Origin: a bacterium
GTDB lineage: Bacteria; Bacteroidota; Ignavibacteria; Ignavibacteriales; Ignavibacteriaceae
Direction: 5' to 3'
DNA length: 64,000 nucleotides
NCBI GenBank assembly: GCA_016716565.1
Contig: JADJWC010000002.1
Span: 930,001-994,000 of the forward strand
The translations under genes and the position numbers were made by a program. Positions 55,795-64,000 of the stretch are shown here, piece by piece; the first letter of the stretch is position 1, and each line of letters begins with the position of its first letter. The notes under the pieces were generated by a model. The model was not told where the DNA came from, ran no database searches, and worked only from the letters and a program-made list of their open reading frames with translations.

Positions 55795-56160
55795 ATGAAA
55801 AACAAAAGAAATCTTTTAGAAACATTCAAAAACGAATTCCCAAACCGGGATTACACAATTATACACACAGCACCAGAGTTTACTTCGCTATGCCCTAAAA
55901 CAGGTCAGCCTGATTTTGCTACGATAACTGTTGAGTATATTCCGGATAAACTTTGTATAGAATTAAAATCGTTAAAAATTTATTTTAACTCTTACCGGAA
56001 TGATGGCTTGTTTTTCGAAAGTGCGACAAATAAAATACTCGATGACCTGGTTGCAGTATGCAAACCGCGATATATGCTAATCACAGCCGAATTCAATGTA
56101 AGAGGAGGAATTTCATCTGTAATTGAAGCTGAATATTTCAGCGACGTATTTAATAAGTAA
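55795..56160 (+). CDS. queF: NADPH-dependent preQ0 reductase, short (type I) QueF
   Basis: 121 residues, the short unimodular form. Reduces the nitrile of preQ0 to preQ1. The thioimide Cys33 and proton-donor Asp40 are in [10 protein letters not shown], and [13 protein letters not shown] is the family motif. The conserved Glu is Glu75 in LFFESATN, but the residue before it is Phe where the Bacillus enzyme has His. queC and queF are probably one unit with glnD, whose start is 28 nt downstream. Confidence 0.94.
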   Translation: MKNKRNLLETFKNEFPNRDYTIIHTAPEFTSLCPKTGQPDFATITVEYIPDKLCIELKSLKIYFNSYRNDGLFFESATNKILDDLVAVCKPRYMLITAEFNVRGGISSVIEAEYFSDVFNK

Positions 56161-56188
56161 TTACTCGAAAGTTCATCAGACTAATAAT

Positions 56189-58753
56189 TTGGAATCAGAT
56201 ATAAAAAAAATATTCCAGGAAAAACGCGACAAACTTTTTGCTGCATACTCCAAGCAGGCAGATGCATTAAGGTTCAGCAAAGAATATAGTCTGTTGATTG
56301 AAGAATATATCCGGGCTGTTGCCGGAAAAGATAAATACAACTTTGCTTTGGCTTCTGCTGGAAGCTTCAGCCGTCGTGAGTTTTCACCTTATTCTGATAT
56401 CGATATAATTTTAATTGCGGAGTCAGTCGAAGAGAACGCAAAAGATATTTCTGATCTTGTCACAAAGTTTTGGGATAACGGACTGGAAGTTTCTCATACA
56501 GTTAGAGACTTATCCGACATCCAGAAATATATGTTGTCCGATCTTCATACATTCACTCAGTTTTTTGAAACCAGGTACTTGCTTGGATCAGAAAAAGTTT
56601 ACAACTTATGGAATGAAACTCTTCTTAAAACTCTCAATGAAGATTTAAAAGCAGATTTAATTAAAAGGCTAATTGAGGATTCAGAAGAGAGATACAAGAA
56701 GTACGGCCATTCACCAAAAATGCTTGAGCCAAATGTAAAATATTCTGCCGGCGGATTGCGTGATCTTCAAATGGTTGAATGGATTTATATCTTCGCTCAC
56801 AAGGAGTTAATAAATAAGCAGCAGGAAGCAACACAGATCGAAACTTTCCTCAGCATGCTAAAAGAAGACAAAGCTTCTTCAATTGATGAATGCAACCGCG
56901 TGCTCAGCAGCTACAAGCTGATACTTTCAGTACGAAACCTCCTGCACCTTGAAGCAAAACAGAAGCACGATCGCTTTGAATTTAATGAGCAGATCAGAAT
57001 TGCAAGAATTTTTGGTTTTGAGGAAGAATCATTGATCGATTTTATGAGGATATATTTCAACGCTGCGGTAATCCTCAACCGGTTTTCCAAGTCAATGATT
57101 AAAAAATTCTACGATGATATTTCCGTTTCACTTCCTGCCTCACTTGCAATTAATCTTGACGATGATTTTGTAATCAAAGGCAAAGTTATTTCAATGAGAA
57201 ATAATTCTCCGCTTAGTATGTCAGATATACTTCGTGCATTTTATTATCGCGGCCTTCATTCGGCACGATTCGATGAAGCTCTCCGATCACTTATTGTAGA
57301 TAAGTTTGAAACAATTGACAGGCATCAAATCCAGGAAAGCGAATCATCTGTATTCTTCAGAGAGATTTTAAGGCTTCCAAATAACGTCGGCGATACTCTT
57401 TATGTGATGAATGAACTTGGAGCCCTAGGTGCATTTATGCCTGAGTTCAGGGACCTGACTGGTTTTCTTCAGCATGGTGTATATCACTCTTACACTGCTG
57501 ATGAACATACTCTTATTGCAATACAAAACGTCGAGAAGCTTGCTAATGAAAATTCACAGCTTGGAAAAATTTTCAATAAGCTAAAAGACAAGGAAAAATT
57601 ATTCCTCGGACTTTTGTTGCACGATATTGCCAAGCCAATAAATATCAGCGGACACGAAATCATTGGAGCCGAGCTTGCTTCTTCAATAATGTACAGGATG
57701 GGTTACAGCGATGAGGAAATAAGTATCGTTTCTTCCCTTGTGATGAATCATCTTGTTATGGAACAGACAGCTTTCCGGCGAAACCTTAACGATCCGGAAA
57801 CTCTTAATAATTTTACCTCAAGATTTACTTCCATTGAGGAGCTTGAACAGCTTTATCTTTTAACTTACGCCGATCTTTCAGCCGTTAATCCTGTTGTCTG
57901 GACAAGCTGGAAGAATGAACTTTTAGCTGAGCTTTACAGAAAAACCCGCGCAATGCTCGAGGAAAAAATTTCAGGTGAGGATTTATTGTACTCGACCACT
58001 TATGCGGTTCCAAAAGAAATAAGCAAATATTCTCCCAACATATCAGAAGAAGATGTTCAGAACCATATTGAATCAATTGATGATCTGGCTTATGCTCACC
58101 ATTTTGGTGCCGAAGAAATTGCAAGACACATTGAGGAAATCGAAAAAGGTTCAATTGTATCAGTACTGTTTTCCGAAGCAAACGGTTTTACCGGAATAAC
58201 TGTTATCACGAAAGATTTTCCTTCTCTTCTCTCAAAGCTCTGCGGCGTAATGGCGATAAATGATTTAAACATTCACGATGCAAAGATTTTCACACGTAAA
58301 GATGGGATTGTAATCGACACATTTAACGTAACAGATTTCAGCACGCATAGAACGATTGACAAAGAACGATTCGGTAAAATAGAAGAGGATATGAATCTTG
58401 CTGTTCGCGGACTTCTTCAGCTCGGTAAAGAAGTCGCTTCTTTGAAGTCAAAATGGTGGAGAATTGAAAGCAAGCTGTTCAAGAAAAAAGGAAATGTAAA
58501 AGTTGCATTCGAAAATCATGAAAGATATACAATCATTGATGTTCATTCACCGGACAGGCTCGGATTTCTATACCATGTAACAACTAAAATGAATGAACTT
58601 GGATTGAATATATATTTCGCAAAGATTTCTACACAGGGTGATGAAATAGTTGATGCATTTTATGTGCTTGACAGGAATGGGAAGAAAATTTCCCCCAACG
58701 ATTATGAATTTGTTAAAAATGAAATTACTTCAGCGATTGATAAATTATTATAA
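56189..58753 (+). CDS. glnD: PII uridylyltransferase/uridylyl-removing enzyme
   Basis: About 854 residues from a TTG at 56189; another TTG at 56123 overlaps queF and cannot be excluded. GlnD modifies the PII protein in response to glutamine. Nucleotidyltransferase motif AGSFSRREFSPYSDID near 57-72, GlnD-specific helical region, HD domain with LLLHDIAKP and NHLVMEQTAF, then two C-terminal ACT domains (the last with HSPDRLGFLYHVTTKM). No glnB or ammonium transporter gene is in the window. Confidence 0.94.
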   Translation: MESDIKKIFQEKRDKLFAAYSKQADALRFSKEYSLLIEEYIRAVAGKDKYNFALASAGSFSRREFSPYSDIDIILIAESVEENAKDISDLVTKFWDNGLEVSHTVRDLSDIQKYMLSDLHTFTQFFETRYLLGSEKVYNLWNETLLKTLNEDLKADLIKRLIEDSEERYKKYGHSPKMLEPNVKYSAGGLRDLQMVEWIYIFAHKELINKQQEATQIETFLSMLKEDKASSIDECNRVLSSYKLILSVRNLLHLEAKQKHDRFEFNEQIRIARIFGFEEESLIDFMRIYFNAAVILNRFSKSMIKKFYDDISVSLPASLAINLDDDFVIKGKVISMRNNSPLSMSDILRAFYYRGLHSARFDEALRSLIVDKFETIDRHQIQESESSVFFREILRLPNNVGDTLYVMNELGALGAFMPEFRDLTGFLQHGVYHSYTADEHTLIAIQNVEKLANENSQLGKIFNKLKDKEKLFLGLLLHDIAKPINISGHEIIGAELASSIMYRMGYSDEEISIVSSLVMNHLVMEQTAFRRNLNDPETLNNFTSRFTSIEELEQLYLLTYADLSAVNPVVWTSWKNELLAELYRKTRAMLEEKISGEDLLYSTTYAVPKEISKYSPNISEEDVQNHIESIDDLAYAHHFGAEEIARHIEEIEKGSIVSVLFSEANGFTGITVITKDFPSLLSKLCGVMAINDLNIHDAKIFTRKDGIVIDTFNVTDFSTHRTIDKERFGKIEEDMNLAVRGLLQLGKEVASLKSKWWRIESKLFKKKGNVKVAFENHERYTIIDVHSPDRLGFLYHVTTKMNELGLNIYFAKISTQGDEIVDAFYVLDRNGKKISPNDYEFVKNEITSAIDKLL

Positions 58754-58761
58754 GGAATATT

Positions 58762-59592
58762 TTGAACCACACAGATAAACAAAAACCCATTGGCGTATTC
58801 GATTCAGGTATTGGCGGACTTACAGTTGTAAAAAGACTGGCATCTACTCTTCCGAATGAGAACATAGTTTATTTCGGTGATACGGCCCGCGTTCCTTACG
58901 GTTCAAAATCAAATTCAACTGTGATTGAATATTCAATTCAGAATACAAAATTCCTTCTGCAGAAAAACATTAAAGCGCTCGTTGTTGCTTGCAACACTGC
59001 TTCATCAATCGCAATTCCTGATCTAAAAATAATGTTTGATATTCCAGTCATCGGAATGATTGAGCCCGGCTCGAAAATGGCTTTGAAAAAAAGCCGAAGC
59101 AATAAAATAGGTGTTATCGGAACGAGAGCAACTGTTGGAAATCTTGCATATTCAAAAGAAATTAAAAAAATAAATTCTTCTGCACAGATAGTTGAAAAAC
59201 CGTGTCCGCTTTTTGTTCCGCTTGCAGAAGAAGGATGGATAAAACATCAGGCAACTTATGAAATCGCAGAAGAATATTTGAAAGAACTTCGTGAAGACGG
59301 AATTGATACGTTAGTCCTCGGCTGTACACATTATCCAATATTATCCGCAGTAATCCAGGAAGTTATTGGCAGCAATGTTACATTGATTGATTCGGGTGTT
59401 GCTTCTTCTGAAGTAATCAAGTCAGAACTTGCAAAACTTGACTTACTATCCGATTCAAATAAACCAGGATTTCAGGAATATTATGTAAGCGACATTCCCG
59501 CAAAGTTCAAAGAAGTAGCCGAGCTTTTTCTCGGAAAAGAAATTGACCACGTACACAAAGTTGATCTGGAAGTTTTGATTTCGGAGCATTAG
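58762..59592 (+). CDS. murI: Glutamate racemase
   Basis: 276 residues, start TTG at 58762, 8 nt after glnD. Supplies D-glutamate for peptidoglycan. The two catalytic cysteines are Cys77 in VVACNTASS and Cys188 in LGCTHYP; Asp14 in FDSGIGGLTV is the third conserved residue. End of the queC-queF-glnD-murI run; it converges on the asparaginase gene. Confidence 0.96.
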   Translation: MNHTDKQKPIGVFDSGIGGLTVVKRLASTLPNENIVYFGDTARVPYGSKSNSTVIEYSIQNTKFLLQKNIKALVVACNTASSIAIPDLKIMFDIPVIGMIEPGSKMALKKSRSNKIGVIGTRATVGNLAYSKEIKKINSSAQIVEKPCPLFVPLAEEGWIKHQATYEIAEEYLKELREDGIDTLVLGCTHYPILSAVIQEVIGSNVTLIDSGVASSEVIKSELAKLDLLSDSNKPGFQEYYVSDIPAKFKEVAELFLGKEIDHVHKVDLEVLISEH

Positions 59593-59606
59593 AAAAAAAT
59601 CAACTC

Positions 59607-60599
59607 TTAAATCTCCCTTATCTCACCCTCAAAAATTTTCTTCAGGATTTTTCTGTCGTTGGTTTTAGCTAAAACAAGCATCAGCTTGATTCTTGCTTTT
59701 TGTCCGTTCAGGTAATCTGTGAATATTACTCCGAGGTCGTGCAAATGTCTTCCCGCACCGGGATAGCTGTAAATGTAATCCGTTTCTCCTGCGGGACATC
59801 GCGACACAAGTACAACAGGAATATTTCTTTTAATGACATACTCAACACCCTTGAATGCTGCAGGAGGAACGTTTCCAACACCCAGAGCTTCAATCACCAA
59901 TCCTTTAGCACCGGAATCAGCAGAATGTTTGAAAAACTTTTCATCCATTCCGGCATAAACTGTAAGCAGATCTACATTCGTATTAATTTTATTAGTATTT
60001 ATTATTTCCAGGAATCTCGGCAGACGATTGTAAATCACTCTCCCCTTCTCAACAAATCCAAGTGTTCCAAAATCCAGACTCTGAAAAGTTTCAAACTCAT
60101 TGGAAAAAATTTTTGTTACCTCGCTCGCTGCATTAACTTCTCCATGCATACAAACAAGCGTTCCCATTCCTCTGGAATTTTCGCTCAGGCAAACAAGAAT
60201 TGAATCAATTAAATTTTTTGGTCCATCCCAATTTGGTTCCGAACTGTTCCGCATCGAACCGGTAAATACAATTGGAATATCTGTTTTGATGGTGAGATCG
60301 ATCAGATAAGCGGTTTCTTCAAGAGTATCTGTTCCGTGAGTGACAATAATTCCGTCATATATTTTCTGTAAAATTTTTGTTCTTAACTGCTTTGACAGTT
60401 CCATCATTATTTCAGGAGTAACGTGCGGACCGGGATATTTTCCGAAATCATAAAAGGAAATTTTCGCCAGCTTTCTTGCTTCGGGAATTTTTTTCAGCAG
60501 CTCCGCCCCCGAATACTTCGGAACAGCTCCGCCTGATTTCTTCTTATCGATCTTCATCGAAAAAGTACCACCGGTAAAAACTATCAATATATTCTTCAT
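59607..60599 (-). CDS. ansA: Type I L-asparaginase
   Basis: 330 residues from the ATG at 60599 (an ATG at 60608 would add three residues). Cytoplasmic type, as there is no signal peptide. The two catalytic Thr motifs are FTGGTFSM at the N-terminus and THGTDTLEETAYLI near 86. Hydrolyses asparagine to aspartate and ammonia; relatives include the GatD amidotransferase subunit, but no gatE is nearby. Divergent from the Nfu gene. Confidence 0.93.
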   Translation of the reverse strand: MKNILIVFTGGTFSMKIDKKKSGGAVPKYSGAELLKKIPEARKLAKISFYDFGKYPGPHVTPEIMMELSKQLRTKILQKIYDGIIVTHGTDTLEETAYLIDLTIKTDIPIVFTGSMRNSSEPNWDGPKNLIDSILVCLSENSRGMGTLVCMHGEVNAASEVTKIFSNEFETFQSLDFGTLGFVEKGRVIYNRLPRFLEIINTNKINTNVDLLTVYAGMDEKFFKHSADSGAKGLVIEALGVGNVPPAAFKGVEYVIKRNIPVVLVSRCPAGETDYIYSYPGAGRHLHDLGVIFTDYLNGQKARIKLMLVLAKTNDRKILKKIFEGEIREI

Positions 60600-60762
60600 T
60601 TCAACCATAGAATTAATATTATTGTTTGAAAATCGAGGTCAAAATTAAACTAATTTTGCTAAAATTTCATTTGGCGCTATCATAGAGATGTCGATATACA
60701 CTGATTTAACTTGAAGGTGAGGCAATGTTCCATTAACTTTAAAATAAAAAAATGAGGTTACT

Positions 60763-61305
60763 ATGTTGATGGTAGAAGATGTTGATTTGACACCAAATCC
60801 GCACGCATTAAAATTTATATTAAATAAAAAATTACTTAGCTATGAAACTCGACAATTCGCCGATAAAGAATCTGCAAAGAATGATCCTCTCGCTGCTGGA
60901 ATATTTGCACTTGATGGTGTGGTTTCAGTTTTTTATATGGATAAGTTTGTTACTATTGAAAAATCTCCTGATGCAAACTGGGGACAAATTCAGAGACCGT
61001 TTATCGATTTCCTGAAAACATTTGATCCAAACTTAATTCCAAAAGAAACCATAACAGCGCCAACTGCTGAAGAAGAAAATGAGCTGCTCAAAAAAATTAA
61101 TAATTTGCTGGATCAAAAAGTCAGACCGGCACTTGCTGGTGATGGAGGCGGTTTGCAGGTTCTGGGAATTGACGGCTTTACCGTAAAGATAAGATACCAG
61201 GGAGCCTGCGGTAGCTGCCCAAGTTCAATAACTGGAACACTTATGGCAATTGAAGGATTATTAAAAAGAGATGTTAATCCTTCAATTCACGTTGTTGCTG
61301 CTTAA
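60763..61305 (+). CDS. Nfu-type iron-sulfur carrier
   Basis: 180 residues. An N-terminal Nfu_N domain (NPHALKFILNK) is fused to a NifU C-terminal-like domain with the Fe-S CxxC Cys149 and Cys152 in GACGSCPSS. Carries 4Fe-4S clusters to target proteins. A GAGG ribosome site precedes the ATG at 60763. No other suf or isc genes are beside it. Confidence 0.94.
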   Translation: MLMVEDVDLTPNPHALKFILNKKLLSYETRQFADKESAKNDPLAAGIFALDGVVSVFYMDKFVTIEKSPDANWGQIQRPFIDFLKTFDPNLIPKETITAPTAEEENELLKKINNLLDQKVRPALAGDGGGLQVLGIDGFTVKIRYQGACGSCPSSITGTLMAIEGLLKRDVNPSIHVVAA

Positions 61306-61378
61306 ATTTTTTAATGGAGCTTCGGGGAAGAAATCAAAATGGTTTCTTCCCTTTTTATATTAATAGAAGAATATTTTT

Positions 61379-61888
61379 ATGACAGATGAGTTGTCCTTCG
61401 CATCAGAAACAATAGCCGGAATTAATTTCGGCATAATTTTATCTGATAACGGAGTTCGGGAAATTCTGATAAACAAAATAACGGATTCTGAAACTCATAC
61501 TAACCTAACTTACATTCCTTCTGATGATCCGAAAGTGAAAAACATTCTCCTTCAACTGAAGGAGTACTTGAATAGAACAAGAAAAGAATTTGATCTGCAA
61601 TTAGAAATTATTGGAACTGATTTTCAAAAAAATGTGTGGAATGAATTAACAAAAATTCCTTACGGGGAAACAATCAGTTATGGTGAACTGGCTGAGCGGA
61701 TGGGAGATAAAAATAAAATGCGGGCTGTAGCAGCAGCGAATGGTGCTAATCCAATTCCTATCATAATTCCCTGCCACAGAGTAATTGGCTCTGATGGAAG
61801 TTTGACTGGTTACGGCGGCGGGCTGGATGTCAAGAAATGGCTTCTTGAACTGGAAGGAAGCTGGACTATGGACTTATTTATTTCATAA
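61379..61888 (+). CDS. ogt: Methylated-DNA-[protein]-cysteine S-methyltransferase
   Basis: 169 residues. Takes the methyl group from O6-methylguanine onto Cys132 in IIPCHRVIG, a suicide reaction. The DNA-binding block FQKNVWNELTKIPYGETISYGELA precedes it. There is no Ada N-terminal domain, so it is the constitutive Ogt type. It lies 73 nt after the Nfu gene. Confidence 0.96.
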   Translation: MTDELSFASETIAGINFGIILSDNGVREILINKITDSETHTNLTYIPSDDPKVKNILLQLKEYLNRTRKEFDLQLEIIGTDFQKNVWNELTKIPYGETISYGELAERMGDKNKMRAVAAANGANPIPIIIPCHRVIGSDGSLTGYGGGLDVKKWLLELEGSWTMDLFIS

Positions 61889-61912
61889 TCCTGAGTGTTC
61901 ATTAATAAAAAA

Positions 61913-61935
61913 ACGCGATAGGAAATCCATCGCGT
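61913..61935 (-). terminator. Terminator of the small basic protein gene
   Basis: Stem ACGCGAT (61913-61919) / ATCGCGT (61929-61935) with inner GGA/TCC pairing; on the minus strand a run of seven T follows. It lies between convergent ogt and the small gene at 61965. Confidence 0.88.
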
Positions 61936-61964
61936 CTAAACATTAAAACCGTAAAACTATCAGA

Positions 61965-62129
61965 TTACTTAACTTCAGAAAGCTTGTTTAAATCCTCTAA
62001 TTGAACAAACTTTTCATTGAATTTATAGTTCCCGCCTGCTGTTTTCATCGATTTAATGAACTTTACAGTTATAAGATCGTTTTTTTTCTTCTTTTTTAAT
62101 TTATCTGAAAATGATTGCTGTTTTGCCAT
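61965..62129 (-). CDS. Small basic protein, possibly DUF4295/bL38-like
   Basis: 54 residues from the ATG at 62129, which has an AGGAG site 5 nt upstream; a longer frame from 62186 is not supported. The N-terminus is very Lys-rich (DKLKKKKKND), and the C-terminal half VKFIKSMKTAGGNYKFNEKFV resembles in part the DUF4295 family, which I recall as a Bacteroidota large-subunit ribosomal protein (not certain). Its own ribosome site and strong terminator argue for a highly expressed single gene. No Cys, no membrane segment. Confidence 0.6.
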   Translation of the reverse strand: MAKQQSFSDKLKKKKKNDLITVKFIKSMKTAGGNYKFNEKFVQLEDLNKLSEVK

Positions 62130-62342
62130 ATCAACTCCTATAATTTGAGGCGCAAATATATCAAATCCGACCTGAAAAAAAAACATTGGTATTAATAGGA
62201 GAAAATAATACCTGCATCGGAATCTTATTAATTAATGTATCATCCAATACCTGCGAATTCAGTCAGTTTTGTCTGGTACAAAAATTCGTTGCTTATTAGT
62301 TGTTAAATGTTTAGGTTTTATAATCAATTTTTTAGAAAATAA
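62130..62342. promoter_or_regulatory. Divergent region between small protein gene and plsY
   Basis: 213 bp between divergent starts; holds promoters for both directions. I see no RNA gene, and no paired boxes that I can defend. Confidence 0.4.
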
Positions 62343-63014
62343 ATGTTGTTATTAGCAATTATAGTAATCCTTTCTTACCTGGTCGGTTCTGTACCGAACA
62401 GTATTATTATCAGCAAAGCAGTAAGCGGAATTGATATTCGCAAGCATGGAAGCGGAAATGCGGGTGGTACTAACGTAATGCGTGTACTTGGATGGAAATA
62501 CGGATTAACCGTAATCATTCTGGATGCATTGAAAGGTGTAATTGCAGTAGTTTTAATTTCCAGATTACATTATGGTCCACTGCCGTTTGCAAACGTTTCT
62601 CCTTTTGATGATTTTACTTTAGTTCAGATTATAGCCGGAATGTCTGCGGTAATTGGACACATCTGGACTGTATTCGCAGGATTTAAAGGAGGAAAAGGAA
62701 TTGCGACAGCACTTGGTATGCTTTTAACACTTATTACTATAGATATGCTGATTGCAGTCGGCGTTTTTGCACTTGTAGTTTTAATATCGCGCTATGTTTC
62801 TTTAGGATCAATCATTGCAGCGATAAGTGTTCCATCAACATTGTTTATCAGAGAAAATTTATTCCACGTTGATATCCCCGGATATGCTACACTATTTCCA
62901 TTTATAATTGGTGTAACTGTTCTTGTTATTTTTACGCACAGAAAAAATCTCGTTAGAATATTCAACGGAAATGAAAATAAAATTAGTTTTAAAAAGAAAA
63001 CTAAAATTGGTTAA
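62343..63014 (+). CDS. plsY: Acyl-phosphate:glycerol-3-phosphate acyltransferase
   Basis: 223 residues, five membrane segments. First acylation of glycerol 3-phosphate in phospholipid synthesis, using acyl phosphate. The three cytoplasmic motifs are visible: GSVPNSIIISK, HGSGNAGGTNVMR near 38 and GHIWTVFAGFKGGKGIAT near 106. Its TAA is followed directly by the ATG of gpsA, the enzyme that makes its substrate. Confidence 0.96.
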   Translation: MLLLAIIVILSYLVGSVPNSIIISKAVSGIDIRKHGSGNAGGTNVMRVLGWKYGLTVIILDALKGVIAVVLISRLHYGPLPFANVSPFDDFTLVQIIAGMSAVIGHIWTVFAGFKGGKGIATALGMLLTLITIDMLIAVGVFALVVLISRYVSLGSIIAAISVPSTLFIRENLFHVDIPGYATLFPFIIGVTVLVIFTHRKNLVRIFNGNENKISFKKKTKIG

Positions 63015-64000
63015 ATGAAAATTTCGGTTCTCGGCGCTGGCGGCTGGGGAACTACCCTCGCAATTTTACTTCACTACAACGGTCATAACGTAACTCTCTG
63101 GGAATATAAAAAAAGTTATGCCCGTGATTTAATAAAGCACAGAATCAACAAACATTACCTGCCGGGAATAAAAATTCCTAAAGAAATCTTAATTACTCAT
63201 TCAATTGAAGAATCATCTTCTGATAAAAATCTTATAGTGCTTGCAGTTCCATCACAATTTTTGCGTAGTGTGGTAAGAAAAATAAATTTCAAGCAGATTG
63301 AAGACACAATTCTCGTCAGTGTTGCAAAAGGGATTGAGAATAAATCACTGATGACCATGTCCCAAATGTTGAAAGATGTTTTTCCGCATATCAGTAAAAA
63401 TCAGATTGGAGTTATCTCGGGTCCGAGCCATGCAGAGGAAGTCAGTCAGCGTATTCCAACTGCAGTTGTTGCAGCTTCAACGGATATTGATACAGCAAAA
63501 ACAATTCAGGCTGCATTTATGACTTCATATTTCCGCGTGTATTCTTCAAAAGATATTTTAGGTGTTGAACTCGGCGGAGCCTTTAAAAATATTATTGCTA
63601 TCGGTGCCGGAATTATTGATGGTGCAGATTTCGGAGATAATACTAAAGCCGCAATTATGACAAGAGGTGTCGCTGAAATTTCAAGACTCGGTCTGGCGAT
63701 GGGTGCAAGACCGGAAACTTTCGCCGGACTTTCGGGAATGGGCGATTTAATTGTTACCTGTATGAGCAGACACAGCCGAAACAGGTTTGTCGGTGAACAA
63801 ATCGGTAAAGGTAAAAAGTTGAAAGAGGTTTTAAAATCAATGGAACAGGTTGCAGAAGGAGTTGAAACGACGCGATCAGCAAAGCAGCTCGCTGCTAAAA
63901 TCGGAATTGAAACACCAATCACTAACGAAGTTTATAAAATTCTTTTTGAAGACAAAGATCCTGTTAAAGCTACAACCGATCTGATGACAAGAGATATGAA
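63015..64000 (+). CDS. gpsA: Glycerol-3-phosphate dehydrogenase [NAD(P)+], cut by the window edge
   Basis: 328 codons seen with no stop before the edge; usual length is about 330-340, so only the tail is missing. NAD-binding VLGAGGWGTTLA at 5-16, SVAKGIENKSLM near 109, GPSHAEEVS near 140, catalytic Lys region GGAFKNIIAIGAG near 191, SGMGDLIVTC near 243. Reduces dihydroxyacetone phosphate to glycerol 3-phosphate for PlsY. Its ATG abuts the plsY stop. Confidence 0.96.
   Translation, partial: MKISVLGAGGWGTTLAILLHYNGHNVTLWEYKKSYARDLIKHRINKHYLPGIKIPKEILITHSIEESSSDKNLIVLAVPSQFLRSVVRKINFKQIEDTILVSVAKGIENKSLMTMSQMLKDVFPHISKNQIGVISGPSHAEEVSQRIPTAVVAASTDIDTAKTIQAAFMTSYFRVYSSKDILGVELGGAFKNIIAIGAGIIDGADFGDNTKAAIMTRGVAEISRLGLAMGARPETFAGLSGMGDLIVTCMSRHSRNRFVGEQIGKGKKLKEVLKSMEQVAEGVETTRSAKQLAAKIGIETPITNEVYKILFEDKDPVKATTDLMTRDM

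Noticed and set aside
63506..63922. Minus-strand open frame of 138 codons
   Set aside because: Lies antisense within gpsA, which has all family motifs in the plus strand although it runs off the window.

Overview
The window reads as a stretch of chromosome from an AT-rich Gram-negative bacterium of the Fibrobacterota-Chlorobiota-Bacteroidota type, most likely an Ignavibacteria-like lineage (inference). The signs are lipid A genes (lpxB, lpxK), exported proteins of the kind common in that group (DUF3857/transglutaminase, giant alpha-2-macroglobulin with a TonB-plug-like insert, beta-propeller/barrel metallopeptidase) and many hybrid histidine kinases. Several genes have clear GAGG/AGGAG ribosome sites (for example ppdK, the phosphatase at 6476, the small basic protein at 62129), unlike most Bacteroidota. 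TTG starts, often touching an upstream stop codon, are frequent. I saw no rRNA, tRNA, CRISPR array, transposase or prophage.

Layout. 1-9.0 kb: mixed housekeeping and stress genes (transglutaminase-like protein, glutathione peroxidase, TerB-like protein between two hairpin repeats, VOC protein, glycogen phosphorylase, an unusual alkaline phosphatase, a RidA-fold protein, AlkD-like glycosylase). 9.0-27.4 kb: a signalling and peptide-transport block. On the minus strand, in transcription order, it runs: oligopeptide-binding lipoprotein, permease B, permease C (frameshifted), a Ser/Thr kinase-ATPase-TPR protein, a sigma54-type activator with a degenerate receiver, a secreted protein made of a 16-residue tandem repeat, a very large HExxH metallopeptidase/propeller/barrel protein, a GAF histidine kinase and a PAS hybrid kinase. 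The two transporter ATPases run divergently. 27.4-32.6 kb: YbaK-type deacylase, TerC, a four-PAS hybrid kinase, an EamA transporter. 32.7-38.8 kb: giant alpha-2-macroglobulin. 39-51.4 kb: ispD, queA, ppdK, then a compact lipid A run (lpxK, acyltransferase, lpxB, isoprenylcysteine-methyltransferase-like protein, HAD phosphatase) headed by smc. 51.4-64 kb: a degenerate GH2-like membrane fusion, tpiA, queC-queF-glnD-murI, asparaginase, Nfu, Ogt, a small basic protein, plsY and gpsA, which runs off the right edge.

The most unusual region is 9.0-27.4 kb. The first five minus-strand genes are packed with gaps of 9 nt or less, or overlaps, so an oligopeptide importer, a cytoplasmic TPR-bearing kinase and a sigma54 activator look like one operon. 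The next gene downstream encodes an exported protein whose body is fifteen near-identical 16-residue units, each ending in Arg, and after it comes a large exported metallopeptidase. This layout would suit a multi-copy peptide precursor that is exported, processed, re-imported and sensed by a TPR protein. That is a hypothesis from gene order and domain content only. The repeat gene and the permease C gene both carry indels in the sequence as given, which might be real (phase variation, decay) or assembly errors.
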